A DNA stretch of 64,000 nucleotides. Source: Euprymna scolopes. Taxonomy: Eukaryota; Mollusca; Cephalopoda; Sepiida; Sepiolidae. The stretch is from contig CM044505.1 in NCBI GenBank assembly GCA_024364805.1, forward strand, positions 41,411,694-41,475,693, in the 5' to 3' direction. A program made the position numbers and the translations under genes. Positions 1 to 10,568 of this stretch are shown in pieces (within the stretch, counting starts at the first letter, position 1; each line of letters begins with the position of its first letter). A model generated the notes under the pieces. That model searched no databases. It was given only the letters and a program-made list of their open reading frames with translations, and had not been told where the DNA came from.

Positions 1-219
1 GTGCCACACCGTTCCCTGAAGACGTGACCCCCTCCTCCAAGCCCATCTGACACTGTCTGTGAAGAGAAGAAAGATTTGAGACTTTTAAAAACTTACTAAG
101 AACTGAACCATATATCTGTAAAAAGACCTGTAATATATTTGGGAAGTAGAATAGACTTCACGCGTTTGTTTTTCTTTTGCCTGCGGCTTCGAAATTCGCT
201 TTCACCATACAGGATTCAA

Positions 220-312
220 TGTAACAACCCTCTGAGAAGAACCAGACGATCCGAGCCGAAGTTTCCAAGGCAAAAAGGAGTCCTAGCGAACTTCATAAGA
301 GAGGGTGTTACA
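220..312. repeat. Short element with terminal inverted repeats
   Basis: The segment starts TGTAACAACCCTCT and ends AGAGGGTGTTACA, so the ends are inverted copies of each other over about 13 bases with one extra base on the left. It could be a tiny MITE or a remnant of an LTR, since TG...CA ends fit both. No target duplication is evident. The flanking 1-219 and 313-369 show no gene I recognise. Confidence 0.35.
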
Positions 313-369
313 ATATTAGTAGTCGTTTAGGCCGAATTCAGTAATTTAAAAAATAAATTGCAAATAAGT

Positions 370-1223
370 ATGTTATAATGCTTGTGCGCCGATGCTGTGG
401 AGTCCACAGTAATACATTTCTCACCAACTCTTGCTTGCTCCTCTGACAGTGACCGGTAAATCGTAGATGTCGCTGATGGTAGTAGATATGGCAGGTAGGT
501 TGCCATAAGGTTGCTGCTTCATGGGATGATCTTGCCAAGATATATTTCACACTGTTCGTAGCATATGGGTGTATGTGCCAATATTTTGGTGAGTGTCCAG
601 GTTGCAGCACTATAAACAAGTACAGACTATATCACTGCTTTGAAGAACTGTCTTTTCAGTTTGTCAGTTAGCCTTGAAGTTCATACTGACCACAGTTTAT
701 CCAATGCAGCCCACGCTTTTTAGATGTGATATGAGATTTTGAGATTTCAAGGAACTTATGTTGCTGCCCAGTGACTCAATGACTTCTTTAAGTGTTGTTC
801 CATCTAGAGCTTTGATCTCCCCCTCCGCATTGAAAGTCATAAACTTTGTCTTATCCGTATTAATGTACAGACCAATGTCATTTGCAGACTTTTCTAGCTC
901 ACATGACAGTGTTTGTACATCAGCAGTGGTATTCGCGAACTAATATTGTCTGCATAATCTGCATCAGTTATGTGTGCTGATGGATGGTGTCTGTTTTTGG
1001 ATTCATTTAAGGTGAAACCCAGTGTGCTGTGTATATCAAAAGAGGTGCGAAGTACACAGTCAAGCATAGGACGACCTAGATCCACATATATCCAGCCAAT
1101 TGCACATGATGCTTACTGTGATCCTGAAGATCTGAGGCAGCTGATAGAAGCCAAGGAAATCTGGAAAGAGAGAGTCACATTATTCCGAATAAGCAGCCTG
1201 ACGAGATAGATAGATGTTATAAT
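370..1223 (+). mobile_element. LINE insertion with inverted 5' part and 10-bp target duplication
   Basis: Identical 10-mers ATGTTATAAT at 370-379 and 1214-1223 flank an 834-bp insert. The right part (about 1064-1213) reads on the + strand as the extreme C-terminus of a LINE reverse transcriptase protein (GRPRSTYIQPIAHDAYC..., then EDLRQLIEAKEIWKERV) and ends in a GATA-rich tail. The left part (380 to about 1064) reads on the minus strand as the stretch of the same protein lying just before it: a YADN box equivalent to YADD, NTDKTKFMTFN, LDGTTLKEV, RMLR-like and LRFTGHCQRSKQE, ending at WTPQHRRTS. The two parts abut in the protein, so the 5' half is simply flipped. This is the classical outcome of twin priming. 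The copy is 5' truncated, carries stops and is inactive. Confidence 0.82.
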
Positions 1224-1248
1224 ATTGCCAATAACATAGAACAAAAAT

Positions 1249-1320
1249 AACAAATGAAAACTGGCTTGCCAGAACCAAAATTTTAATTTGTCAGTTTGAT
1301 TAGTACTAAATAGGGTGACT
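1249..1320 (+). repeat. Short dispersed repeat, first copy
   Basis: About 70 bases here resemble 2580-2650 (shared ATGAAAA-TGGCT, then TTTG-CAG-TT, ending in GTGACT). The two copies differ at roughly a quarter of sites. The intervening 1321-1575 shows no gene. Confidence 0.4.
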
Positions 1321-1575
1321 AGTTGGGAAAATCAGGTGTTTCCTGTGGAATGACTCTCTACTTATCTTCGCTTTGTTTCCAGTCTAAACTTCTCCTTGCC
1401 AATGTTGATTCAAAAGAGGCGTGCTTTATGATTGTGCATCCCTTTCTACACAATAGACTTTTCAATTGGGTATCCTTGCAATGGGTACCCATTGTCTCTT
1501 GTGACTGAACAGAAGCTGCCCTAATACTACATGTTAAATTGCAATGTCATTTCAAAATTACATATCATATAATCA

Positions 1576-2118
1576 TCTATATAAATAAAACAGTATGTGT
1601 ATGTGTGCCTGTCTGTCAGTTTGTGTGAAAATATTTAACCGCTAAACTCTTAAGCTATTGGTCACATAACACTGAAATTAATAGGAAATAGTAATCATCC
1701 ACCAAATGATGATTTATAATGAGTAAAATCTTTGATTAGATTGATGTACAATGCATAAAGAAATATGTTGTCATATTGAAATGTAAAATGTCCATTTTAA
1801 CTTGGCGGCATATTTTTATTTCTTTCTATGCATGCCCAAATTCAGTTCATTTCTTTAATTTGTTTGGTATTAAAACTTTCTTATCTATCTCTCGATATCT
1901 ACATCGGTAGGGAATGCAGCTGGAGTGCTAAATGTTTTGGTTTCAATTCTAGCTGATGGCACCCAAATCATTCTTTTTTATTATTCTTTTGAAATCACAA
2001 GGTACAGTATTATATTCAATAGAAAATTGGCTCTGTAAAAATAAATATGAAATCTGCATGAATTAAAATACACTTACGCATATTTTACAATCTGGCAAAG
2101 CTGGGCGTCCCCCGCTAG
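1576..2118 (+). mobile_element. Non-autonomous Helitron-like element
   Basis: The element begins TCTATATAAATAAAAC directly after an A (1575) and ends CCCCCGCTAG directly before a T (2119). The 5'-TC and 3'-CTAG termini with insertion between A and T are the Helitron hallmarks. Upstream of the end lies a GC-rich stretch (CTGGCAAAGCTGGGCG) that looks like a decayed form of the terminal hairpin seen better at 17575-17590. The inside codes for nothing. A related copy lies in the opposite orientation at 21007-21544 and a decayed 3' half at about 28165-28518. Confidence 0.65.
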
Positions 2119-2338
2119 TATAAAATAACATTATTTGAAACAAGCTGGGAAATCATTTTAGTTTTAAATCTTAATTTTGTTTCCTATTTTTAAACTTAAG
2201 GGAGACAACTCCTACTATATTCTTCAATTTATAATGAGTAATACCCCTTGCTGATTTTTTCCAGGTCATTATTTTAAAATATTTCATCTTGTGCCGGGTG
2301 AAATAATTTTTTTAAATAAATAAAGTATAATTCTTGCT

Positions 2339-2650
2339 TCCCTTATTTTCTCCATTAGTCCTTGCATTCCTCACATTCTTTGACAAAGGAGGAAGAATTA
2401 TTGTTTTTGTTTTTTTGCTTGTTATTTTTTGTTTTTTGTCGGAATCAATCCACCTTACATTAATCGTTGGCTAGTTTTTTATCTTGAAGTAGCATAATCT
2501 TTTTAGCTCTTACATCAAGTGGTTTCATGTCTTGTCTTGAGTGATTCGCATAAAAAAGTGCCACTATTGTATGATACAACAATAAATGAAAATTGGCTAG
2601 TCAGAAGAAAAGTTTGATTTGCCAGCTTAAATGCTATTTGAGTGTGACTT
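2339..2650 (+). repeat. Dispersed repeat (SINE-sized), copy 1
   Basis: The stretch beginning CCCTTATTTTCTCCATTAGTCC and passing through GACAAAGGAGGAAGAATT and TAGCTCTTACAT is repeated at 5643-5870 and in part at 23495-23640. The copies differ at many sites. I see no clear RNA polymerase III boxes, so the class is unknown. 2119-2338 holds AT-rich sequence without a recognised gene. Confidence 0.55.
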
Positions 2651-3100
2651 CGAAAACCCTACAATATCACTATATATATTAAAGTATTAAAAGGACGAAT
2701 TCGAGGCACTGAAAACCTACACAAATTCTGTATAAATTCTACAGAAAAAGTTTATTAAATCTTCCAGACATAAAAATTCTCCAATTATATTTTTAATTAG
2801 CATTTCAAATAACAGAATAAAAAATAAAAAAAGAGAGACAGTGAATGAAATTTTCTTATATTTGCATATTAGTTTTCTAAATCATATTTATTAATCAACT
2901 ATTATTTGTTGTTGAATAAATTTTAATATGTTGTTTTTGGTGTAGGAAAAACAAAAACAGAAAAAAATTAAGAAAAAAAGTTCATGATTATTTCCAATAA
3001 ATTTATTTCTTATTTCTTATTGCATTTAAAATATTAGAAATTACACTGTGCAACGCTCAAAAAAGTACAAGACATCTGTGGCCATTTTTATATGCACACT
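2651..3100. other. AT-rich stretch, nothing recognised
   Basis: Low-complexity A/T-rich DNA with short A and T runs. No open reading frame of note, RNA gene or repeat copy was seen. Confidence 0.5.
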
Positions 3101-3156
3101 GGCATGGAAAACCTATTTCTGACCTTCTTTTTGTCGAATTAGGTAAATGTTTTTAC

Positions 3157-3396
3157 AAAATTGTCACTTTCGAGAATTTTACGGAGAGTCTTAGTGATGT
3201 GAGTGGTGAACATGACAAGCGATTCTATCGCGATATTTTAGTGATGGAGAAACGTTTTAAAGGAAAATGGAATCATGGCATGTTTGCAGATTACTGCTGG
3301 AATATAAAAGAGAAGATCAATCTTAACACAAGGAGGGTAAAAAGGATAAATGTTGCTTTAACTGACAATTCTGTGTTTGTCATTCATAACCAATAA
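3157..3396 (+). pseudogene. Fragment of a repeated uncharacterised protein family
   Basis: The frame stays open from about 3157 to the stop at 3394-3396 and encodes ...GEHDKRFYRDILVMEKRF followed by KGKWNHGMFADYCWNIK. From memory, this resembles a protein segment (E-GERFHQDI--ME-R-QG-W---M-ADYCW) that occurs in many copies in arthropod and cephalopod genomes. Its source is unclear to me and it is probably carried by a mobile element. No start codon or upstream domain fits; the sequence before it has stops. It is therefore best taken as a decayed fragment. Function is unknown. Confidence 0.45.
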
Positions 3397-3399
3397 TAA

Positions 3400-4500
3400 T
3401 AAAATATGATTTGTAGTACATGAAAACAGAGCATAATCTTGAGAAATAAAAGTCAGATTTCGTATCAGGATATTTTTCTTATAGCAAAACAAGTCTTATG
3501 TGGCATGTACTTTTTTTTCTAGCCTATAATTAAAAATACTGGGTTGAAGAATTGTTAGACGTTTGCAGGGTAACACCGAAAGATGTTCTGGTCGACGATT
3601 TTTATGATCGTTGTTAATATTTGTAAAAATAGAATGTCAGAAAGAATGTTATCATAGTGAAATAAATATGTACAGATGAAATTATTTATGTTAAAATCTT
3701 TTAATAGAAAGGAATGTTAGTTTTCATAACTAGCCGAAACAAAAAAAAAAGAATGTTAGAACATAAACAAAATGACATAATGAGATAGCTTAAAACTACA
3801 GGTGTTAGTTAGTCAAGAGTTGAAAGTCGACCATAGCAGACGTGATCGGTAGTCATAGATAGAGGGAAGGTCCACAGACAATAATAGTTTCGAGTAGGGG
3901 AAAACGTTTATAGCAAAAGTCTAGGACCAGCACTGCAGTTTTCCCATGGAAGAAACATCCAAAATAAAGCTGCTGTAAATATCACCAAGACATCAGGTCA
4001 TACGAATCTTCGGTTGCAGATTTTCTGAGAATCTATCAAATCAAGAATAACCTAAGATGGAACAGGTATGTTTTCTCATTGGCTGATGTAAAACCTCAGA
4101 GACTGTTATTTGTCCCATAATGTTATAATGGTTATATGTCCTGTTTAAACAATCAGTAGACAATCAATAAGCATAAATAAACAATGCATAAATATAGATA
4201 CACATCAATATATACATATCATATATATAACACCTCTATGTTATACAGAACCTCACTATACAACAGAATAAGTATATTGCGTTTTAGGATATGGTTTCTT
4301 ATCATGATCCTACAATGTTAAATTACATGAAATTAGTTAACAATATAATTTTTGTTGGTTTTGGTTACTTTTTCATATTTTTCACATTTTTTTTTTCTAT
4401 TCCTTAATAATAAATATCTTTTAGTTTTGAGCTAAAAAAACATATGTTCAACCAAACCCTCAAGTCAACAACATTATTAAACCTTACACCATGTAAGGCA
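3400..4500. other. Intergenic, no gene recognised
   Basis: AT-rich unique-looking sequence. A short region (about 3780-4060) is less AT-rich and free of obvious repeats, but no frame longer than a few dozen codons is open there. Nothing further can be supported. Confidence 0.4.
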
Positions 4501-4658
4501 TTTGAAAGGGATGAAAATTTGATTGTGCCAAATCTGGTGAGTATGAGGGATGAAGCAACATTTTCCATTCAAATGTGAGAATAACACTTTTTGGTTATAT
4601 TTTCAATGTAAGGACAGTTATTATCATGTTGAAGGAGAACACACTGTTATCTATTCAG

Positions 4659-4689
<31 letters not shown>

Positions 4690-4695
<6 letters not shown>

Positions 4696-5165
4696 AATTT
4701 GCTTCCTGGAGATGGTGAAGCTCGGCATTAACCGTTTGGTTTTCACTCCGGTATTTCATAATGAATTATGCCTTCCCAGTTCTCCGTACATACAATATGA
4801 TGTTTTGAGGATGACGGTCTTGTTTTGCTTTGATACTTTGTTGGAATTGAGCCAATCTTTACTCTGCTTCATATTGATGTAACGACACCGATTTTCATCG
4901 CCAGTGAGAATGCGATAAAGAAAACACTGTTCATTATCATATCTTAAGTCGTGCTGAACCAACAAACTGGCTTAAATTGTTGTGCGCTGATATTTGTTGT
5001 GTTCATTCAATACGTGCAGTACCCATGAACCAAATTTTTTAACCTTTCACATTAAACGAAAGTGTTTTACTACAGTTTTATGATCATAATTCAATTCTCT
5101 GGTCGTTTGAGATGAATTTTTCTGAAGAAACTGGTTTTATCCCTTCTAGATCACGAAGTTAAGCA
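4690..5165 (-). pseudogene. Decayed mariner transposase fragment
   Basis: The minus strand encodes FLYRILTGDENRCRYIN followed by KQSKDWLNSNK. This matches the region around the first catalytic aspartate of mariner transposases (the TGDE motif, usually T-DE-W). Upstream on the same strand lies a weak match to the helix-turn-helix linker, broken by stops. The third catalytic aspartate region is not present. A 30-base T run at 4662-4692 adjoins the fragment. It is a dead remnant, and the terminal inverted repeats were not found. Confidence 0.5.
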
Positions 5166-5573
5166 ACGTTGAGCCTAGTTAATACCAAATGGTGACCATT
5201 TGGGAATACAAGGCGTTGTATGTAAGAGGACGTCGACACCTGTAAAAACTGCAAAAAAAACAAAAAAAAAAACAATGTCGTTATTTCCCCTAACTGAGGT
5301 ATACATGTGACTGGGGGCCGCTTGTGAATTTAATGTTCCCTTGACACTTCCTCCTTTGGGTGAATGCCACTGGAATGCATACATACATCAATTTAACTGT
5401 TCAAACAGGGTGCTCTGCATTCTCTAACACAAAATTGCCTTTGTTAAATTGTAAAAACCACTGTCCCATCTCCATACATATTGTACAAACGTCAAAAACT
5501 GCTTTTGTTGGCATTAATTTCTATTATATGCGAAAAGCAAAAAATGTCGAAAATTGTGTTTACTTTTGACAAC

Positions 5574-5650
5574 TTTCACTTGTAACTCTCACTTGTAACT
5601 TTCACTTGTAACTTTCACTTGTAACTCTCACTTGTAACTCTCACTTCCCT
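5574..5650 (+). repeat. 13-bp minisatellite
   Basis: About five to six tandem units of TTTCACTTGTAAC or TCTCACTTGTAAC. The array runs straight into the dispersed repeat that starts at 5643, so the repeat insertion point and the minisatellite share an edge. Confidence 0.85.
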
Positions 5651-5870
5651 TATTTTGTCCTTTAGTCCTCACATTCCATGAGCGATGTTTCTGACAAAAG
5701 GTGAAGAATTGGTTTTCTGTGTCAGAATCTATTCATATCACACTTATCTCTGACTGATTTTTGATTCTATAGTAGTATTTTTTTTTTTAGCTCTTGACAT
5801 GTAGTGGCTTCTTATCTTGTCTGGAGCGATTCCCATAAAAAAATCAGCAATTAGAAATAGAACTAAAAGT
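5643..5870 (+). repeat. Dispersed repeat (SINE-sized), copy 2
   Basis: This is the second copy of the family at 2339-2565: CCCTTATTTTGTCCTTTAGTCC, then GACAAAAGGTGAAGAATT, TTAGCTCTTGACATGTAG and GCGATTCCCATAAAAAA. It is better preserved than the copy at 23495-23640. The stretch 5171-5570 before it carries no recognised gene. Confidence 0.55.
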
Positions 5871-6414
5871 AATGAAAATAACAAAAATCATAAATGAACG
5901 TATATGTTAGAACAGCAATCAGAAATTGTTCTTCTAATATATATTCTAGTATATTTCAGAAGTCTATCCTAGGAACAAAGTGCAGTATCTGTTCTGATAT
6001 TACACTATACTGCGACGATTTTAAATTGTGTCCCAATGCAGAATGTCTTTTCATAGGGATTTATGGATTTTTCCCACATTAAGAACCGAATTTGTGTATA
6101 ACTCGACCCTCAAGTAGCGGTAAGTAATAAGAAACTGTTCCTCACTTATATTCATCAAATGTTTCGTGACCCAAAGATTTTTATTCCCCTCTCTATAAAA
6201 AAACAGTCACGATTTATTTACTAGCACAATATACAATCTTTTCTAGAATGTTAAAATATAAAATTATTTTTTTAAATAAAAATTTCTAAAGTAATTATTT
6301 TTTTTAATTTTTTACATAGAAAAAATTGTTAAAATGATTTTTTTGAATATAACAAAAATGTAATAATCTGATAGTTTCGTTTCTGCATTTTTAGATGAGA
6401 TTTGGTTATTCGTA

Positions 6415-7035
6415 TTATTTGGATTCTTTGGACTACTGCTCCCATCATTTTCACAACGTTTCGGTTGATGTAATCTTCTTCAGGTGTATCTTGTCGAACT
6501 TGGGAATGTTTCTGTCAAACTCGGGAATCTGCACAGAATTTCAAACAAAACCCTTTATTACTTTATGAGATAGCATATTCTCGTTCCCTCAGCCATGACT
6601 AGATAGAGGTCCTAAGTAATTAGCAATTGTATTTTTTTAATCGCCCACACTGAAGGCTGAACCTACAATCTTCAGGAGAATATAAAGTGACATTCTCCTA
6701 TTCAAATGTCACAATTAAAGGTGAATTTGAACATGTGCTGGGCTACTGTATCCTCTTCTGTGTAAATTTAAACCACCCTTTTCCCTACATGGCAATTGAA
6801 GCATGGTTGTTGTATTTTTTGCTAAATAAATTGAATTGAACTAAATTAAATTCACAACGTTTTAGCCAAAGTAACCTCTGACCTTTTTTAGGTGCATCTT
6901 TTCTTACTTAGAGATTCTTTATGGAATTTCGAACTGGATCTTTTATAAAAGGTTTAATTGTGAAAATAACAACTAAGATGAGAATAGTAGTCCGAATAAT
7001 CCCAATAATCTAAATGATTACTCCTCATCTCAAAA
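6415..7035 (-). mobile_element. Composite foldback element with SINE-like core
   Basis: The left arm (about 6415-6510) contains GGACTACTGC, TTTTCACAACGTTTCGG and TGATGTAATCTTCTTCAGG. The right arm (about 6950-7035) carries the inverted form, GAAAATAACAACTAAGATG then AGAATAGTAGTCCGAATAAT. The core (about 6585-6720) has a sequence (CTGAACCTACAATCTTCAGG) that on the minus strand looks like a decayed tRNA-type B box. A second partial arm (6853-6900) lies inside. The same arrangement recurs at 21592-22062. The ends make it foldback-like and the core makes it SINE-like. Confidence 0.5.
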
Positions 7036-7269
7036 GTTCTGAAACAGAATCACCTGTCAATGTATTCAACAATAGGGTCTAGAAATGTATTGTTTTTGTT
7101 CTGTAAAACAAACCTGGGGAGGCGAATTTTAATATTGTATACAAAACATGTTCAAAACATTTATTTAAAAATAAGATTTGAAAAATATTAGTAAAAGAAA
7201 ACGAAATTATTTACTGATATATGTCCGAAATTTGATTATATAATTCATTTATTCTAAATAGATTTCCGT

Positions 7270-7309
7270 TTTTTTTTTTTGTTTTTTTTTCGTTTTTCAT
7301 TGTGTCTAG
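7270..7309 (+). promoter_or_regulatory. Polypyrimidine tract and splice acceptor of FEM1-like exon
   Basis: The tract is nearly pure T with one G interruption, followed by TTTTTCATTGTGTCTAG. The AG is at 7308-7309. The coding frame across it would start with FFFRFSL, which is a translated pyrimidine tract. The exon enters the frame with two bases of a split codon. Confidence 0.8.
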
Positions 7310-9132
7310 TTGAAGCGACAGACAGCATCTATACACTGAAAGGAAGACGAAACATTGCCAAGTTCCTCAATGATCTGACCAGAAAGAACCAGACGAGAAG
7401 GGTAAAGAGCATTCTAAATGAGTTCAATCTAAAATACCGACAGAAGATTGTACACCTCAAAGTCAACAGGAGGCCTCTTCTATTTGAAGCCACGCTGGTG
7501 GGTAATTTAAAGTTGGTGAATTATCTGCTCGAAGAGTGTAAGGCAAACGTTGAGCAGACTGGTTTCTGTGAGACGGTCGAATCCACATCATTATGGCTGG
7601 CAGCTTCGCGGAATTTCATGCAAGTTGTGGTCAGTTTGATTGAACACGGTGCTAATGTGAACACTTGCAGTAACACTCTGAGGACTGCAGTCAGCGTCGC
7701 ATGTCGCAATCCAAAAATGGTGTTTTACTTCGTGAAACATGGTGCTGACATACACACCCCTGATTGTAAAGGCCGAACATGTCTCATCTATTCGGTACAT
7801 TCGGCAAAGATTTGCCAGTTGTTACTTATTAATGGGGCGGAAGTTAACCAGACTGATAACAAAGGCAAAGATGCATTGTACTTTGCTATACGGAAAGGAT
7901 ATGTTGAATCAGTAAAAGTCCTTGTCCAAGGCGGAGCTGATATTCTCCGTGTTGGACCCAAGCAAAATACCCCTCTTGAACTTAGTGCCCTGCAAAGCAA
8001 ATCAGTCTTAGTTGAATACCTGATTGGCATGAACTGCTACATAAGTGAATCCACAGCTAATGCCTATGAGCTCTTGGGAAGTAAAATATTAATGGACGAT
8101 TTACCACGGGCGAAGTTGTATTGGGAAAAGGCTCTACAGATACGAAATCAGGATAATCTTTTCCCAAAATATGTCCCTGAACACAGAACTCATCAATTTG
8201 TGGAAATTCCGTTGGGGCAAGAATTCCAAACCCAGGAAGAACTAAGTGAAATATCACTACGCATGGAATCGATGTGGACACAGGCATTACTCATCCAGTT
8301 ACGGATTCTCGGACCAAAACATTCACATACTATCAATTCATTCTCGGAAAAGATTTTACATCATGTTTCTCATTCTGAATTCGAACCAGGTATAACACTA
8401 CTGAAGTGTCTCTTTATTTTCTATGCAACTCATAGCGATCCTCTGCCGCTCAGCCTCCTCCTGATGGTTAGCATGCTTAAGGTGCTGGCCAATACACTTA
8501 TAGAGACAGATAGCCACAATACTAAACACGCTCACAATCTGACCTGTTTGGTCACTTATTATGTAAGCATTGTCGGGATGGATTTTGTGGATTCTCTCAT
8601 TGACCGCCAAAACAAACTGATGGAAGTTGAGATGTACTTGATTGAAATTCTGACACAAATAGATTACTTACTCTCGTTTCATCTCACTGAAGAACAACAC
8701 ACAAAGTTAAATGTCACACTTTATAATTTGGTCCGACGTCAACCACAAGGTCCGAGTCGAGTCGGCTTACTTCACTTAACAATCCGTTTGCAACTGTCTC
8801 CAAAGCTTCTATGCAGATTAATCCAGTGTGGTTGTGATGTTAACTCGCAGGATGCAATGGGAAACACAGTTGTCCATGATGCCATCCATCGTCATTTGTC
8901 CAACAGAAAAACAGATATGTTGAACTGCCTCCTAGATCACGGATGTCACATTGACCTTCGGAACAATTATGGTTATTGTCCACTAGAATATCTTCGAAGA
9001 AACGACATCCTAAGAAATCCCTTAAGTCACATCAGTTTGCAATGTATGGCAGCAAAAGTCATAAAGAAATATCAAATTCCTTACAGAAAAATTCTTTCGA
9101 AGGAAATAGGCTATTTTGTAGATTCACACTGA
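7310..9132 (+). CDS. FEM1-like protein, terminal exon (CRL2 substrate receptor)
   Basis: This exon encodes about 607 residues of a FEM1 homologue, the ankyrin-repeat receptor that brings substrates with C-terminal degrons to CUL2-Elongin B/C ubiquitin ligases. A T-rich tract ending TGTGTCTAG at 7301-7309 is a strong splice acceptor, so the ATG at 7279 lies in the intron and the first codons come from an unseen upstream exon. Numbering from 7279, ankyrin repeats span about 60-260 (ALLFEA-like, SLWLAA, NTLRTAVSVAC, GADIHTPDCKGRTCL, GAEVNQTDNKGKDAL). The FEM1-specific TPR-like block follows (YELLGSKILMDDLPRAKLYW and QALLIQLRILGPKHSHT), then C-terminal ankyrins (GCDVNSQDAMGNTVVHDAI). The BC-box SLQCMAAKVI at 586-595 is the Elongin-binding site, and the protein ends EIGYFVDSH like FEM1B (LEEFVGFH). 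The length fits FEM1A-C (617-669). The frame is intact, so it is probably functional. The paralogue is undecided because the protein is divergent. Confidence 0.88.
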
Positions 9133-9384
9133 AAACAAAAAGCTTAATATATATATATATAGATATATATATATATAAACTTTTAGTTCCTGTCTGTTCT
9201 GTTTATAAAGTCTTTTAAAGATTTTGGTTTGGTTGTTTTGGTTTATGATGTATCAACCCCCTTTTGGGTTACTCCATGCTGAATCTAGTAATTATGGAAT
9301 AAGCTTCTATGCCTAAAGTTCTCTATATCTTCAAACATTCTTTTATGGTGTCTGGCCTAGTTGTTCTATACTGCGGCAAATCAA
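9133..9384 (+). other. Presumed 3' UTR and flank of the FEM1-like gene
   Basis: A short TA microsatellite (9149-9178) follows the stop within 20 bases. I did not find a canonical AATAAA close to the stop, so the 3' end cannot be placed. The stretch 9285-9370 weakly resembles 10218-10310 (TCTTCAAACATT and neighbours), which flanks the LINE on the other side. Confidence 0.35.
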
Positions 9385-10217
9385 CCACTCTCGGGCCACT
9401 TAATGCTGAATCTTACAATACGCTGTGGATATGTGTGAATGCAAGTCCTAAGGGAGGAGGCGAAATGGTTTTGTTTGAGTTTGCATCTGGTTTGTAATAA
9501 CTACAAGAAACCTCAGCTATGGCTAATGATACACTACCTGAATGTACTTCACCCAAACTCTTAGGCTTAACATTTACAGGCAACATGAATTGGAACAAAT
9601 ACAGTGAGGTAGTTGCCAAGGCTGCTGCAAAGAAGGTGGGCTCTCTCTACCATGCTAGAAGGCTACTCACATCTGAGAGTATCCTGTACATCTATAAAGA
9701 CACTATTGGTCCATACATGGAGTATTGTTGCCACATATGGGTTGGTATATCTGCCCCTAGTCTCTCGCACTTAGTCAGGGTTCAAAAAACGAGTTGCTAA
9801 GCCGCACTAGCAACCAAACTTCAACCTTTGTCCCATCTGTGCCTGTTTTTCAAGTATTTTGATGGAATGTGCTCTGATGAACTTCAAGCTCTTGTACACC
9901 CACAATGTAGATGCTCAACAAACCCAAGAAGCAGCAAAATCCCACCCCTACACTACAGATATCCCTAGATGCCTGAAAGCCTTCTACTCAAACAGTTTCT
10001 TCTCTTGAACTGCTAGACTTTGGAATTCTCTCTCGGTCTACTACTTCCCTAACAATACTGCCATGCAGAAGCTCAAGTGTAATGTCTACAAATCTCTAGT
10101 TGCTCAACTCCTTACATAGTATCCTCGTAAATTTGACCCCAAATAGTAATCCCTTACGTCAAAGTGGCACTTTGCCTTGCTTGGGGTGAAAATAACAGTA
10201 ATAGAAATAACAGTAAT
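9385..10217 (+). mobile_element. LINE 3' fragment (jockey/CR1-like)
   Basis: The best open part (9519-9800) encodes LLGLTFTGNMNWNKY, VAKAAAKKVGSLYHARRLL, SILYIYKDTIGPYMEYC and CHIWVG, the region after the catalytic domain of a non-LTR reverse transcriptase. After the stop at 9798-9800 the frame is broken, but the C-terminal block is still readable (SNSFFS, RLWNSLSVYYFPNN). The 3' UTR contains AAAGTGGCACTTTGCCTTGC, and the element ends in two units of a GAAAATAACAGTAAT-like tail. It is 5' truncated and dead. An inverted copy of the same family lies at 20237-20985. Confidence 0.78.
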
Positions 10218-10471
10218 CTTGGAAATAGTTTCCATGCTTCAAATTCCTTCCATCTTCAAACATTTATTCATTGTATATAGTTTAAATGCTTTGTAACGGA
10301 AACTTCTTATTTTTGCTTTTGACTTTGCAGAACATAATTGAGTTTTGCAAAGGAAAGGGGAAAAAAAAAACAATGACATTAATGTTTAGTACATTTTAAG
10401 TCAGGAAGACAGTATCTTTAGACAGACTGACATGGTATTACCAGGTAAGAATTTTGAGGATAGACCTTATA

Positions 10472-10493
10472 ACCACACACACACACACACACA

Positions 10494-10566
<73 letters not shown>
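10472..10566 (+). repeat. CA then TA microsatellite
   Basis: About 11 CA units are followed by about 40 TA units. The open reading frame across it is an artefact of the repeat. Confidence 0.95.

Positions 10567-10568
<2 letters not shown>

Noticed and set aside
139-330. 63-codon frame on the + strand
   Set aside because: No recognisable protein; it partly overlaps a short inverted-repeat element.
7279-7309. ATG at 7279 as the start of the FEM1-like protein
   Set aside because: The ten codons after it translate a polypyrimidine tract that ends in a strong splice acceptor, so they are intronic.
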